From CAVZCC01 sp963773765 (GTDB lineage: Bacteria; Actinomycetota; Acidimicrobiia; Acidimicrobiales; Microtrichaceae), in assembly GCA_963773765.1 (NCBI GenBank), contig CAVZCC010000005.1, forward strand, positions 558,001 through 622,000: a stretch of 64,000 bases of DNA, written 5' to 3'. Below, in pieces: positions 22,130 to 30,045 of the stretch (position 1 is its first letter; every line of letters begins with the position of its first letter). The translations under genes were made by a program, and so were the position numbers. The notes under the pieces are model-generated. The model searched no databases. It was not told the DNA's origin and saw only the letters and a list, made by a program, of their open reading frames with translations.

Positions 22130-22911
22130 AACGGACCGGAGATGCCGCCGTCCTTCCGGACCCGCCAGAAGTGGATGGCCATGAAGATGACGGTGATGAA
22201 GGGGAAGAAGAGGACGTGGAGTACGTACCATCTCAACAGGGTGTTGGTGCCGATCTCGGCACCGCCGAGCAGGACGAACCGCACCTGCTGCCCGAAGACC
22301 GGTGTGTAGCCCATCATGTTGGTGCCCACGGTCACGGCCCAGAGCGCCAGCTGGTCCCACGGCAGCAGGTAGCCGGTGAAGGACAGCAGCAGGGTGAGCG
22401 TGAGCAGCACCACGCCGATGACCCAGTTGAACTCCCGGGGTGCCTTGTAGGCCCCGTGGTAGAAGACGCGGGCCATGTGCAGGAACACCGACAGCACCAT
22501 GAGGTGCGCACCCCATCGGTGCATGTTCCTGACCAGCAACCCGAAGGTGACCGAGGTCTGCAGGGCGTAGATGTCGTCCCAGGCCTGCGCCGCGGTGGGC
22601 CGGTAGAAGAACATCAGGAAGATGCCCGTCACCGTGAGCAGGATGAACAGGAAGAAGCTGAGGCCGCCCAGGCACAGCGTGTAGCTGACCTTGACCGCGT
22701 GCCGCTTCACCTTCACCGGGTGGAGGTGGTACAGCACGCTGTTCATGATCACGTAGGACCGGTTCCGGGGGCTGTCCGAGTAGCCCTTCCGGAAGATCGA
22801 CCCAGGCCGGAAGATCGAGTTCCACGCCTGCGACCCCTGGACGTTGTCCGTCAGGTCGGAGAGCTTCTCCTGGATCTTGCCTTTGCCTGAGCCCTGCATC
22901 GTCTTGGCCAC
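22126..22911 (-). CDS. qcrB: Cytochrome b (b6-type N-terminal half) of the menaquinol-cytochrome c reductase
   Basis: 261 residues with four core transmembrane helices. Haem-ligand histidines are H131/H145 (HRWGAHLMVLSVFLHM) and H232/H247 (LHVLFFPFITVIFMAIHFW). The second pair is 15 apart, the spacing of cytochrome b6 and not of mitochondrial cytochrome b (14). Together with the separate subunit-IV-like gene, this makes a split b6f-style arrangement. It ends GGISGPL. A 50-base gap precedes it. Confidence 0.94.
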   Translation of the reverse strand: MAKTMQGSGKGKIQEKLSDLTDNVQGSQAWNSIFRPGSIFRKGYSDSPRNRSYVIMNSVLYHLHPVKVKRHAVKVSYTLCLGGLSFFLFILLTVTGIFLMFFYRPTAAQAWDDIYALQTSVTFGLLVRNMHRWGAHLMVLSVFLHMARVFYHGAYKAPREFNWVIGVVLLTLTLLLSFTGYLLPWDQLALWAVTVGTNMMGYTPVFGQQVRFVLLGGAEIGTNTLLRWYVLHVLFFPFITVIFMAIHFWRVRKDGGISGPL

Positions 22912-22961
22912 GGGCTACTCCCTAGTCTCCTCTGACCACATGAGTCGAATCTCAGTTCCCG

Positions 22962-23378
22962 TCAGCCCAACCGCATCCCATAGCCGTAGCCATGGGTGTT
23001 GGTCCGCTGATGAGGGTCGCCGGCGGCGGCGGGATCGCCCACCTTGCCGAGGATGATGACACCCGTCGGGCACCGGTCCACGCACAGTGCGCAACGGGTG
23101 CAGACGTCGTCGTCGATCAGGAACACGACGTTGTCCGACGGGTCGAGCCCGGGACGATCCACTCCCACGGCGGAGTCGATGGACTCCGGCGTGACCATGT
23201 GGATGCACTTCCACGGGCAGATGTCCACGCAGCCCTCGCACATGATGCACTCGGACTGGTCGATGTGGATGAACTGCTTGGGCTTGACGGCCTTGGCCAG
23301 GTAGTCGGCGTCGACCTCCTGCAGGACGTAGTCGTCCCGGAACTCCGGCATCGGCGGGTTGGCGTCGGTGGCACCCAT
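22962..23378 (-). CDS. Two-cluster [4Fe-4S] ferredoxin
   Basis: 138 residues. The cluster motifs are CIMCEGCVDICPWKC (44-58) and CTRCALCVDRCPTG (93-106), separated by about 35 residues. The N-terminus is acidic and the C-terminal tail is His/Gly-rich. I set the start at MGATDANPPMP because the frame upstream is only the neighbouring gene read out of frame. It sits between a membrane protein and qcrB in the operon. A ferredoxin here might exchange electrons with the complex or belong to another pathway; its partner is not shown by the sequence. Confidence 0.9.
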   Translation of the reverse strand: MGATDANPPMPEFRDDYVLQEVDADYLAKAVKPKQFIHIDQSECIMCEGCVDICPWKCIHMVTPESIDSAVGVDRPGLDPSDNVVFLIDDDVCTRCALCVDRCPTGVIILGKVGDPAAAGDPHQRTNTHGYGYGMRLG

Positions 23379-23398
23379 GATGGCGTCGCCTCCCTGCC

Positions 23399-23863
23399 TC
23401 AGGCCCGCTTCATGAGCGGGCGGCCGTAGCTGGACACGGGCTCGATGGCACCCTGGGCCTCTGCCCGCTGGCCCCGCTTCTGCCACCAGGACCACATCCA
23501 GATCTGGCCGCCCAGGAACACGACGTAGATGAGGGTGGCGATGATGTCCCGGAAGACCTGGGCCGAGATCTGGATGGGGAACCACGGCGTCTCGAGGCTC
23601 CACCCGGTGATGGGCATGACCATGACGCCGCCGGAGCCGAGCCAGATGCGGTCGGGACGCCAGTTGAGCTCCGAGTCCGCCCAGGTGAGCCAGTGGTGCG
23701 GCACGACGCCGTAGATCCAGAACAACACGAAGAAGATGTACACGGCGCCCACCATCGCCTCGCCCCAGGTGAGGGGGGTCCCGACGGGACGGCGCTTGGC
23801 GTAGGGGAAGATCGGCGCAATCATCACCACCGACAGCAGCAGCGACATCAGGAATGCGACCAC
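23399..23863 (-). CDS. Membrane protein heading the bc-complex operon, unknown function
   Basis: 154 residues from a GTG at 23863, chosen because GGAGG lies six bases upstream; the longer frame upstream crosses the promoter. Helices are at about 3-18 (AFLMSLLLSVVMIAPIF), 38-56 (MVGAVYIFFVLFWIYGVVP) and 100-125. WADSELNWRPDRIWLGSGG lies in the loop. There are no haem or cluster motifs. Being the first gene of the operon, it may be an accessory subunit of the bc complex; this is inference. Confidence 0.75.
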   Translation of the reverse strand: MVAFLMSLLLSVVMIAPIFPYAKRRPVGTPLTWGEAMVGAVYIFFVLFWIYGVVPHHWLTWADSELNWRPDRIWLGSGGVMVMPITGWSLETPWFPIQISAQVFRDIIATLIYVVFLGGQIWMWSWWQKRGQRAEAQGAIEPVSSYGRPLMKRA

Positions 23864-23876
23864 GTACTTCCTCCGC

Positions 23877-23899
23877 TCGTGAACCTGCTCACAACTGTA
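23877..23899 (-). promoter_or_regulatory. Candidate Rex operator and -10 box of the bc/nuo operon
   Basis: On the minus strand, 23894-23877 reads TTGTGAGCAGGTTCACGA, close to the Rex operator TTGTGA-N6-TCACAA (14 of 18 positions agree with TTGTGAACGCGTTCACAA). Immediately upstream TACAGT (23899-23894) fits a -10 box, so the palindrome would cover the transcription start. The GGAGG ribosome site and the GTG of the first operon gene follow. A Rex gene is present at 36.2-36.9 kb. Confidence 0.5.
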
Positions 23900-24105
23900 C
23901 GCCGACCGCCCGGGCCACTGGTGGCCGGTCGCCGTCGGGCTGTGGTCTACCACGCCCCCCGCCGATCTGACACATCCGCAGGCACCCGCTCGCCCGAGTG
24001 CGTCCGCACCCCGCCGTACTTGGTCGTCGGTGCCCCGGGCGGCCTAGAGTCAGCCCCACAACGCCCCGTCTGGGGCGGAGGACACCGGACGCCGCGGAGG
24101 CAGCG

Positions 24106-24855
24106 TTGACCGAAGTACCCGAGCATCTCCTGGCCCGCAGCAAGTCACGCCGTTCCGCCATGGGCGGAGGGGGCGACGCCGACGCACCGGCCACCGCCAC
24201 ACCGGCCACCACCGAGGACGCACCGGCGTCCTCCGCACCGGCCAAGGCCGAGGCGTCCGCAGCACCGGCGCCCGTCGCGCAGGCCGCACCGGAGCCCACC
24301 CCGCCCTGGGTGGAGGCGGCGCAGTCCCGCAAGAAGATCCCGGTGTGGGCCGTCCCGGTCCTCGCCCTGCTCCCGATCTGGGCCGTGGTGTACGCCCTCA
24401 CGCTCGACCCGCCCACGGAGGCCACCGGTCCCCTGACCATCGGGGCGGAGGTCTACTCCGGCAAGGGGTGCTCCGGCTGCCACGGCGCCTCCGGCGGCGG
24501 CAGCGGCAACATCCCCGCCCTCACCGGTGACCCCAACGTCGCAGCCGTGTTCCCCAAGCCCGCCGACCAGGTGGCGTGGGTGAACCTCGGCTCCGCCGGC
24601 TGGCTGGCCGCGGGCAAGACCGAGCTCCCCAACGGCATGGCGGTCAACGGTGGCATGCCGGCGTGGGCCACCTCGCTCACCCCCGAGGAGCTCATGTCCG
24701 TGATCCTGCACGAGCGGGCCGTCTACGGCGGCGAGGCGTTCGACGCCGCGCTGTGGGAGGACGGCTTCGAGGACACGGTCAAGGAGCTCGTCCCCGACCA
24801 GGCCGACGCCTACATCGCGGTGCTGGACGAGTGGAAGGCCAACCCGCCGGTCTGA
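24106..24855 (+). CDS. Membrane-tethered mono-haem cytochrome c
   Basis: 249 residues from a TTG with GGAGG five bases before it. A 70-residue Ala/Pro/Glu-rich N-terminus precedes one transmembrane helix (KKIPVWAVPVLALLPIWAVV, about 76-98). The cytochrome c domain has CSGCH (122-126), with possible axial methionines in NGMAVNGGMPAW. The first residues, TEVPEHLLARSKSRR, match the N-terminus of the subunit-IV-like protein. It diverges from the bc operon and is a plausible electron carrier between the bc complex and a terminal oxidase. Confidence 0.88.
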   Translation: MTEVPEHLLARSKSRRSAMGGGGDADAPATATPATTEDAPASSAPAKAEASAAPAPVAQAAPEPTPPWVEAAQSRKKIPVWAVPVLALLPIWAVVYALTLDPPTEATGPLTIGAEVYSGKGCSGCHGASGGGSGNIPALTGDPNVAAVFPKPADQVAWVNLGSAGWLAAGKTELPNGMAVNGGMPAWATSLTPEELMSVILHERAVYGGEAFDAALWEDGFEDTVKELVPDQADAYIAVLDEWKANPPV

Positions 24856-24877
24856 CCGGCGCCCGGCCCCACACCCG

Positions 24878-25462
24878 GTGACATCCCGGCGGCTCCTCCC
24901 CGTCCTGTTGGGCGCGGCCGCCGTCGCACTGGTCGTCATCGGCGTGGTGCTGGTCGTCACCGGGGGCGACACCGACACCCCGGCCCCGGACGGCCGCACC
25001 GGCGGGACCGCCACGACCGACGCCACACCGGACGGAACGGCCGACGGCTCCGCGCCGGCGGTGACGCTGCCGCTCCAGGACACGTCGCAGGCCGCGGTGG
25101 AGGAACTGACCGGCCTGGTGCTCCCGGCCGGGACGGCCGACTTCCTCACCGCCCAGCTGGAGGACGGCACGCAGCTGGACGTCACCTTCACCATTCCCGC
25201 GGAGGCTGCCGACGCCTTCATCAGCGCATCGGGCCTGCCCACCCCGGTCGAGGGGGACCGCGTGGTCATCCACTCCAGCCCGCTGTGGAAGCTCAACCCC
25301 GAGGGGACCATCCGCGGCGCCCTCGACTCCTCCGGTCAGGTGACGCGCGCGGTGGAGCTGGTGCCGGAGGGGACCGACCGGCTCCGGGCCCGCGTGGTGA
25401 TCACGCCGGCCGGGGCCGGTGACCGAAGCGCTCCTGCAGGCGGAGCTTCATCCTCCGGATGA
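24878..25462 (+). CDS. Secreted or membrane-anchored protein of unknown function
   Basis: 194 residues, GTG start 22 bases after the cytochrome c stop, so probably cotranscribed. A basic start and a hydrophobic helix (LLPVLLGAAAVALVVIGVVL) form an uncleaved signal anchor. A Thr/Asp/Gly-rich linker follows, then a folded region of about 120 residues without any motif I recognise. The last 20 codons overlap the end of the convergent AI-2E gene by 62 bases, so its true end deserves care. Confidence 0.6.
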   Translation: MTSRRLLPVLLGAAAVALVVIGVVLVVTGGDTDTPAPDGRTGGTATTDATPDGTADGSAPAVTLPLQDTSQAAVEELTGLVLPAGTADFLTAQLEDGTQLDVTFTIPAEAADAFISASGLPTPVEGDRVVIHSSPLWKLNPEGTIRGALDSSGQVTRAVELVPEGTDRLRARVVITPAGAGDRSAPAGGASSSG

Positions 25463-26612
25463 CACCGGGGCCGGGCTCGGCTCCGTCGCCCCCGTCCACA
25501 GCGATGCCGTCCGCCGGTCCGGTGTCCGTGCCGCGCACGTGCACCACCACCGCCTTGATGGCCCCGATGGTGGGGACCGCGAACAGCGCCCCGACGATGC
25601 CGGCGACCGAGAACCCGCCGATCGCCGCCAGCATGGTGACGGGCGCCGACAGCTGGACCGCCCGGCCCACGATGGTGGGCTGCAGCACGTGGTTGGTCAG
25701 CAGCATGAAGAACAGGAACGCCACCGCCATCACCAGCGTGGGCACCAACCCCGCCGTCAGGCTCACCAGCAGGACGACGGCGAAGCCCAGGAGCCCACCG
25801 ATCTGGGGGATCAGCGAGGTCAGCGCCGCCCACACGCCCAGCACGGGACTGAGCGGCACCCCGGCCAGCAGCGCCACCACCGAGACCCACACGCCGTTCA
25901 GGAAGGCGATCAGCAGGCTCCCGGCGAAGTAGCGGGCGATGACGTTGTAGACGATGCGGCCCACGGCGTCGGCCCCGGGCCGCCGGGGGGCAGGGAGCGC
26001 GGACCGGACGTCGTCGATCAGGCGGGGACCCTCGAACAGGGCACCGACCATGAGCAGGAACCCCAGCACCGCGGCCCCCACCCCGAAGCTGACGCTCCGG
26101 GCGATCCCTCCCAGGTTGGCGTTCTCCTGGCTCAGCTTCTCCGGCAGGGACGACAGGAACTCCGTCGCCTTCTCCGGCGCCTTCCACTCCTGCAGGCGCG
26201 GACCCAGGACCGGGATGTCGCTCATCTGCCGGATCGTGCGGGGCAGCTGCTGCTCCAGGGACCGCGACTCCTCCACCAGCTGCGGCCCCGCCAGCGCGAT
26301 GAAGGCGGCGAAGGCCAGCGTGGCCACCAGGATGACCAGCAGCGTCGCCCAGCCCCGTCCCAGGCCGCGCCGCTGCAGGACGGTGACCACGGGGTCCAGG
26401 GCCAGCGCCAGGAAGAGGGCCACGACGACCAGCGTCAGCGCGATGGACGCGGTGACCGCCGCGTTGGCCAGGAACAACAGGGCGGCCAGCGCACCGAGGG
26501 CGACCACGACGGACCGCCAGTCCAGGTCCACCGTGATCACCTCGTCCCCCGGTGCCGCCCAGGCGGGCACGGGGACGGGAACGGGCTCCGGGGTGTCCCG
26601 CTCTGCTGGCAC
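25401..26612 (-). CDS. AI-2E family membrane protein
   Basis: 403 residues with a hydrophobic N-terminal quartet of helices, a long soluble amphipathic stretch (about 120-190), and a C-terminal helix bundle with FLLMVGALFEGPR and SLIPQIGGLLGFAVVLL, as in the AI-2E transporter / PerM family. These proteins export small molecules or ions; the substrate cannot be inferred. TAAGCT six bases before the GTG suggests a leaderless message. It diverges from a second, shorter family member. Confidence 0.82.
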   Translation of the reverse strand: MPAERDTPEPVPVPVPAWAAPGDEVITVDLDWRSVVVALGALAALLFLANAAVTASIALTLVVVALFLALALDPVVTVLQRRGLGRGWATLLVILVATLAFAAFIALAGPQLVEESRSLEQQLPRTIRQMSDIPVLGPRLQEWKAPEKATEFLSSLPEKLSQENANLGGIARSVSFGVGAAVLGFLLMVGALFEGPRLIDDVRSALPAPRRPGADAVGRIVYNVIARYFAGSLLIAFLNGVWVSVVALLAGVPLSPVLGVWAALTSLIPQIGGLLGFAVVLLVSLTAGLVPTLVMAVAFLFFMLLTNHVLQPTIVGRAVQLSAPVTMLAAIGGFSVAGIVGALFAVPTIGAIKAVVVHVRGTDTGPADGIAVDGGDGAEPGPGVIRRMKLRLQERFGHRPRPA

Positions 26613-26618
26613 CGCGGC

Positions 26619-26628
26619 AGCTTAGGAT
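26619..26628. promoter_or_regulatory. Overlapping divergent -10 boxes
   Basis: AGCTTAGGAT reads as TAAGCT on the minus strand (six bases before the GTG at 26612) and TAGGAT on the plus strand (26 bases before the ATG at 26655). The two AI-2E genes may share one compact divergent promoter in which polymerases exclude each other. Confidence 0.35.
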
Positions 26629-26654
26629 CCGGGCATCCGCCGGCCGAGGACCAC

Positions 26655-27791
26655 ATGACCGCCCCCACGTTGCGCCTCACCCCCAGCTCCATCGTGCGCA
26701 CCGTGGTCATCGTCGGGGTGGCCGTGGTGGTCGCGGGCGTCACCGTCCGGGCCGTGCACCCGCTGATGTGGTTCCTGCAGGCCTCCGTGGTCGCGGCGTT
26801 GTCCTGGCCGGTGATCCAGCGCCTGGCGCGGGTCATGCCCGCGTGGCTGGCCGTCCTGGCCCTGACCGCCGCGGTGGCGGTCGTGGTGGGTGCCATCGGG
26901 ACCGCCGGCTTCACCGAGCTGCAGAACGAGGCCGAGCGGTTCTCGAACGCCGTGCCCGCCGCGGCCCGCCGGCTGGAGGACGCCGAGCCGTTCGGCGGCG
27001 TGCTGAAGGACCTGCGCCTGGCCGACCAGGTGGAACAGCTGGCCGCGGACTTCTCGGACCGGTTCCAGCTCACCGGCACCCGGCTGCCCGGGCTCGCCTC
27101 CCAGGTGGGGGGCGGGGTGTCGGCCACCTTCGTGGTCTGGGTGCTGGCGGTGATGCTGGTGTTCACCGGACCCGGCATGGTGGACAGCGCGGTCGGCACC
27201 CTGGCCGAACCACGGCGCGGGCGGACGCGGGAGGTGCTCCGCACCGCGTACGCCGCGGCCCTGCGCTACCTCGGCCTCACCGCGGTCCGGTCGGTGGCCA
27301 TGGGGGTCGTGACCTACGTGCTGGCGGACGCCCTCTCCATCGACATGCCCGCCCTGCTCGCCGTCGCCGCCGCCCTGATGGCCTTCCTCCCCTACGTGGG
27401 CATCGTGCTGGGGGCCGTGCCCGTGGCGCTGCTGGCCGTCGTCCGCAGCCCCACCGAGTCGATGGTGATCCTGGGCGCCGCGGCCGCGGTCCAGGTGGTG
27501 GACGCGCTCGTGGTCCAACCCCGCATCCATCGGGCCTCGTTCGGGTTCGGCCTGTTCCCCACCCTGGTGGTCGTCGCGCTGGGCGTCAGCCTCTACGGCG
27601 TCATCGGGCTGTTCGTCGGGCTCAGCATCGGCGCACTGGCCATGGCCGTGGTGCAGACACTGGGCACCCCGGACGCCGCGGCGGACGGTCCCGACGGTGG
27701 TGAGGGAGGTCCGGGAGCCGCACCCGGCCCCGGCTCCCGCCGGTTCAGCCGCCGTTGCCGACGCGTGAGGTGCGCATCAGCCGGGCGGTGA
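26655..27791 (+). CDS. AI-2E family membrane protein, second copy
   Basis: 378 residues. It shares the plan of its divergent neighbour: N-terminal helices (VRTVVIVGVAVVVAGVTVRA), a soluble segment with FTELQNEAERFSNAVPAAAR, then a C-terminal bundle ending MAFLPYVGIVLGAVPVALLA and GLFVGLSIGALAMAVVQTLG. The last 25 residues are basic, and 47 bases overlap the end of the convergent gene. The two copies are clearly divergent in sequence, so they look like old paralogues and not a recent duplication. Confidence 0.8.
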   Translation: MTAPTLRLTPSSIVRTVVIVGVAVVVAGVTVRAVHPLMWFLQASVVAALSWPVIQRLARVMPAWLAVLALTAAVAVVVGAIGTAGFTELQNEAERFSNAVPAAARRLEDAEPFGGVLKDLRLADQVEQLAADFSDRFQLTGTRLPGLASQVGGGVSATFVVWVLAVMLVFTGPGMVDSAVGTLAEPRRGRTREVLRTAYAAALRYLGLTAVRSVAMGVVTYVLADALSIDMPALLAVAAALMAFLPYVGIVLGAVPVALLAVVRSPTESMVILGAAAAVQVVDALVVQPRIHRASFGFGLFPTLVVVALGVSLYGVIGLFVGLSIGALAMAVVQTLGTPDAAADGPDGGEGGPGAAPGPGSRRFSRRCRRVRCASAGR

Positions 27792-28683
27792 GGTCGGCCA
27801 GCGCGGACGGGGGCCGGTCCCCGGACGCGATCCCGTCCAGCACCGACTGCAGTTCGTCGTCCACCTCGGCCACGTAGCCCTTGCGGGCCGCCATCACGCC
27901 GACGCCGCCCGCCGCGGCCACCGGCAGGCCCAGCCAGGCCCACGGCATCCACGTCATGGCGGTCACCCCGGCCGTGACCACACCGGTGGCCGCCACCGTC
28001 ACGCCGCCCGCGGCGGCCACGGTCCGGCTGCGGGACACGTCCACCACCATGCCGACGAGCGTGCGACCACCGCCGGCGTCGCTGACGACCACCTGCAGGC
28101 GGCGCACGTGGCCCAGTCGCTCCTGGCCGGAGGCCACCCGCGCCGCGCGCTGGGCCGCCCCCAACGGGTCCGAGCGCCGGGCGTAGTCGGCCCGGTCGGG
28201 GCCCCGGCGCACCCGCCGCAGGGACCGACCCCGGCGCATCCACGCGTCCACCCGGTCCAGCACCTCCTGGGGATCCCCCGGCACCACCCGGGCACTGCTG
28301 ATGCGGGACGGGCCGACCACGGCGTCACCGCGGTGCACCCGGCCGTCGAGCAGCCCGAGCTGCTCCTCCGCGATGGCCCGGCGGACCTCGTCGGGGTCGA
28401 TGCCCAGCTCCTCCGCGGCCTCGATCAGGGCCCGGTGCGAGATGTCGTGCTGGGGCCCGGGATCGTCCAACTGCTCGTCCAGCTCCACCGCGCGGCGCAG
28501 GACCCGTTCGGCCGCGTCCCGGTCCAGCGCCACCCGGTCCGAGGCACCACGGTCGTGGGTTGCACGGTCGTGGGTTGCACGGTCCTGGGCTGCACGGTCC
28601 TGGGCTGCACGGTCCCGGGCGGCGCGCTCCCGGGCCTCGGCTCGGGGGTCCTGCCCCCGGTCATGTGCGGTCGCACCGGTCAC
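27745..28683 (-). CDS. Unknown protein with N-terminal DRA repeats and two central-C-terminal helices
   Basis: 312 residues, GTG start. The N-terminus has five-residue repeats (DRAAQDRAAQDRATHDRATH) encoded by a 15-bp tandem repeat. A helical domain with ALIEAAEELGIDPDEVRRAI follows; such helices are common ahead of two-helix membrane domains in actinobacteria. Two hydrophobic segments (about 225-262: VAATGVVTAGVTAM, WAWLGLPVAAAGGVG) come near the end. I do not recognise a named family. It sits just downstream of hemL on the same strand, nine bases away. Confidence 0.6.
   Translation of the reverse strand: MTGATAHDRGQDPRAEARERAARDRAAQDRAAQDRATHDRATHDRGASDRVALDRDAAERVLRRAVELDEQLDDPGPQHDISHRALIEAAEELGIDPDEVRRAIAEEQLGLLDGRVHRGDAVVGPSRISSARVVPGDPQEVLDRVDAWMRRGRSLRRVRRGPDRADYARRSDPLGAAQRAARVASGQERLGHVRRLQVVVSDAGGGRTLVGMVVDVSRSRTVAAAGGVTVAATGVVTAGVTAMTWMPWAWLGLPVAAAGGVGVMAARKGYVAEVDDELQSVLDGIASGDRPPSALADLTARLMRTSRVGNGG
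28547..28636. repeat. 15-bp tandem repeat, about six units
   Basis: Units follow GCACGGTCCTGGGCT with a few changes; the two central units (28577-28606) are identical. The period is a multiple of three, so the repeat is kept in frame as R-A-x-x-D in the protein at 27745-28683. Such arrays expand and contract by slippage. Confidence 0.85.
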
Positions 28684-28692
28684 CCCCCAAGG

Positions 28693-29968
28693 CTAGGACA
28701 GCTCGTGGGCCACCTCATGGGCGGCCTCGATGGTGCGGCTCAGGTCCGCGTCGCTGTGGGCCAGCGAGGGGAAGAACACCTCGTAGGGACCCGGGGCCAG
28801 GGCGATGCCCCGGGACAGCATCCCGTGGAAGAAGGCCGGGTGGCGGCCGATGGCCACGGACGCGGCCGCGGTGTCGAAGTCGGTGGGCGCGTCGGGCCCG
28901 AAGAACAGCCCGACCAGCGGGCCCACCCGGGGACACGGTGACCGGCACGCCGGCCTCGTCGAAGGCCATCCGCAGCCCGGTGGCCAGGGCCCGGGCGGTG
29001 AGGTCGAGCCGCTCGTAGGCCTCGGGGTCCAGCTGGGACAGGACGGCCAGGCCGGCCGCGGTGGCCAGCGGGTTCCCGGACAGGGTCCCGGCCTGGTACA
29101 CCGGCCCGAGGGGTGCCAGGTTGGACATGACCTCGGCGGAGGACCCGAAGGCCCCCACCGGCAGGCCGCCACCGATCACCTTGCCGAAGCACCACACGTC
29201 GGGCGTGACCCCGGACCACTCGGTCGCCCCCCCGACGGCGAGGCGGAACCCGGTGATGACCTCGTCGAACAGCAGCAGGGCCCCCACCCGGTCGCACTCC
29301 GCCCGCAGGCCGGCCAGGAACCCCTCCGCCGGGGGGACCAGCCCCATGTTGGCCGCCACCGGCTCCACGCAGACCACCGCCACGGTCTCGTCCAGGTGGG
29401 GCACCACGTTGTAGGGCAGCACCACCGTGTCCGCCACGGCTCCTGCCGTGACCCCGGCGGAGTCCGGCGCGGCGTCGGTGCCCAGGACGCCCTCGGCCAC
29501 ACCCGATCCGGCCGAGGCCAGCAGGGCGTCGGAGTGCCCGTGGTAGTTGCCGGCGAACTTCACGATCGTCGACCGCCCGGTGGCGCCACGGGCCAGGCGG
29601 ATGGCGGACATCGCCGCCTCCGTCCCGGAGGACACCAGGCGGACCTGTTCGATGCCGGGGACCCGGGCGCAGATCTCCTCCGCCAGCCGGACCTCGCCCT
29701 CGGTGGGTGCTCCGTAGGTGGTGCCGCGGCCGGCGGCATCCCGGATCGCCTCGATCACCGGCGGTGCGGCGTGGCCGAGGATGGAGGCGCCGTAGCTCTG
29801 CACGTAGTCGATGAACTCGTTGCCCTCCACGTCCCAGATGCGGGACCCCTCGGCCCGGGCCACGAAGTACGGGGTGCCCCCCACCGAACGGAACGCCCGA
29901 ACCGGGGAGTTCACCCCGCCGGGGATCCGTCGCAGCCCGCGTTCGTACAGCTCGGCGTTGGTGGTCAT
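28693..29968 (-). CDS. hemL: Glutamate-1-semialdehyde 2,1-aminomutase, one apparent frameshift
   Basis: Converts glutamate-1-semialdehyde to 5-aminolevulinate with PLP. ELYERGLRRIPGGVNSPVRA opens the protein; NYHGHSDALLASAGSG and LLFDEVITGFR bind the cofactor; the Schiff-base lysine is in FGKVIGGGLPVGAFG. Near 28926-28932 one extra base shifts the frame after GVPVTVS; the other frame resumes VGPLVGLFFGPDAPTDFDTA and ends AAHEVAHELS. Corrected length is about 424 residues. GGGAG lies nine bases before the ATG. Confidence 0.94.
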
Positions 29969-30045
29969 GGCGCCATGCTCCCAGCCGTCGGGGTTGGGTG
30001 TCACCTCACGGGGTGGGGAGATGTCGCGGCGCGGGCGGCACCGCG

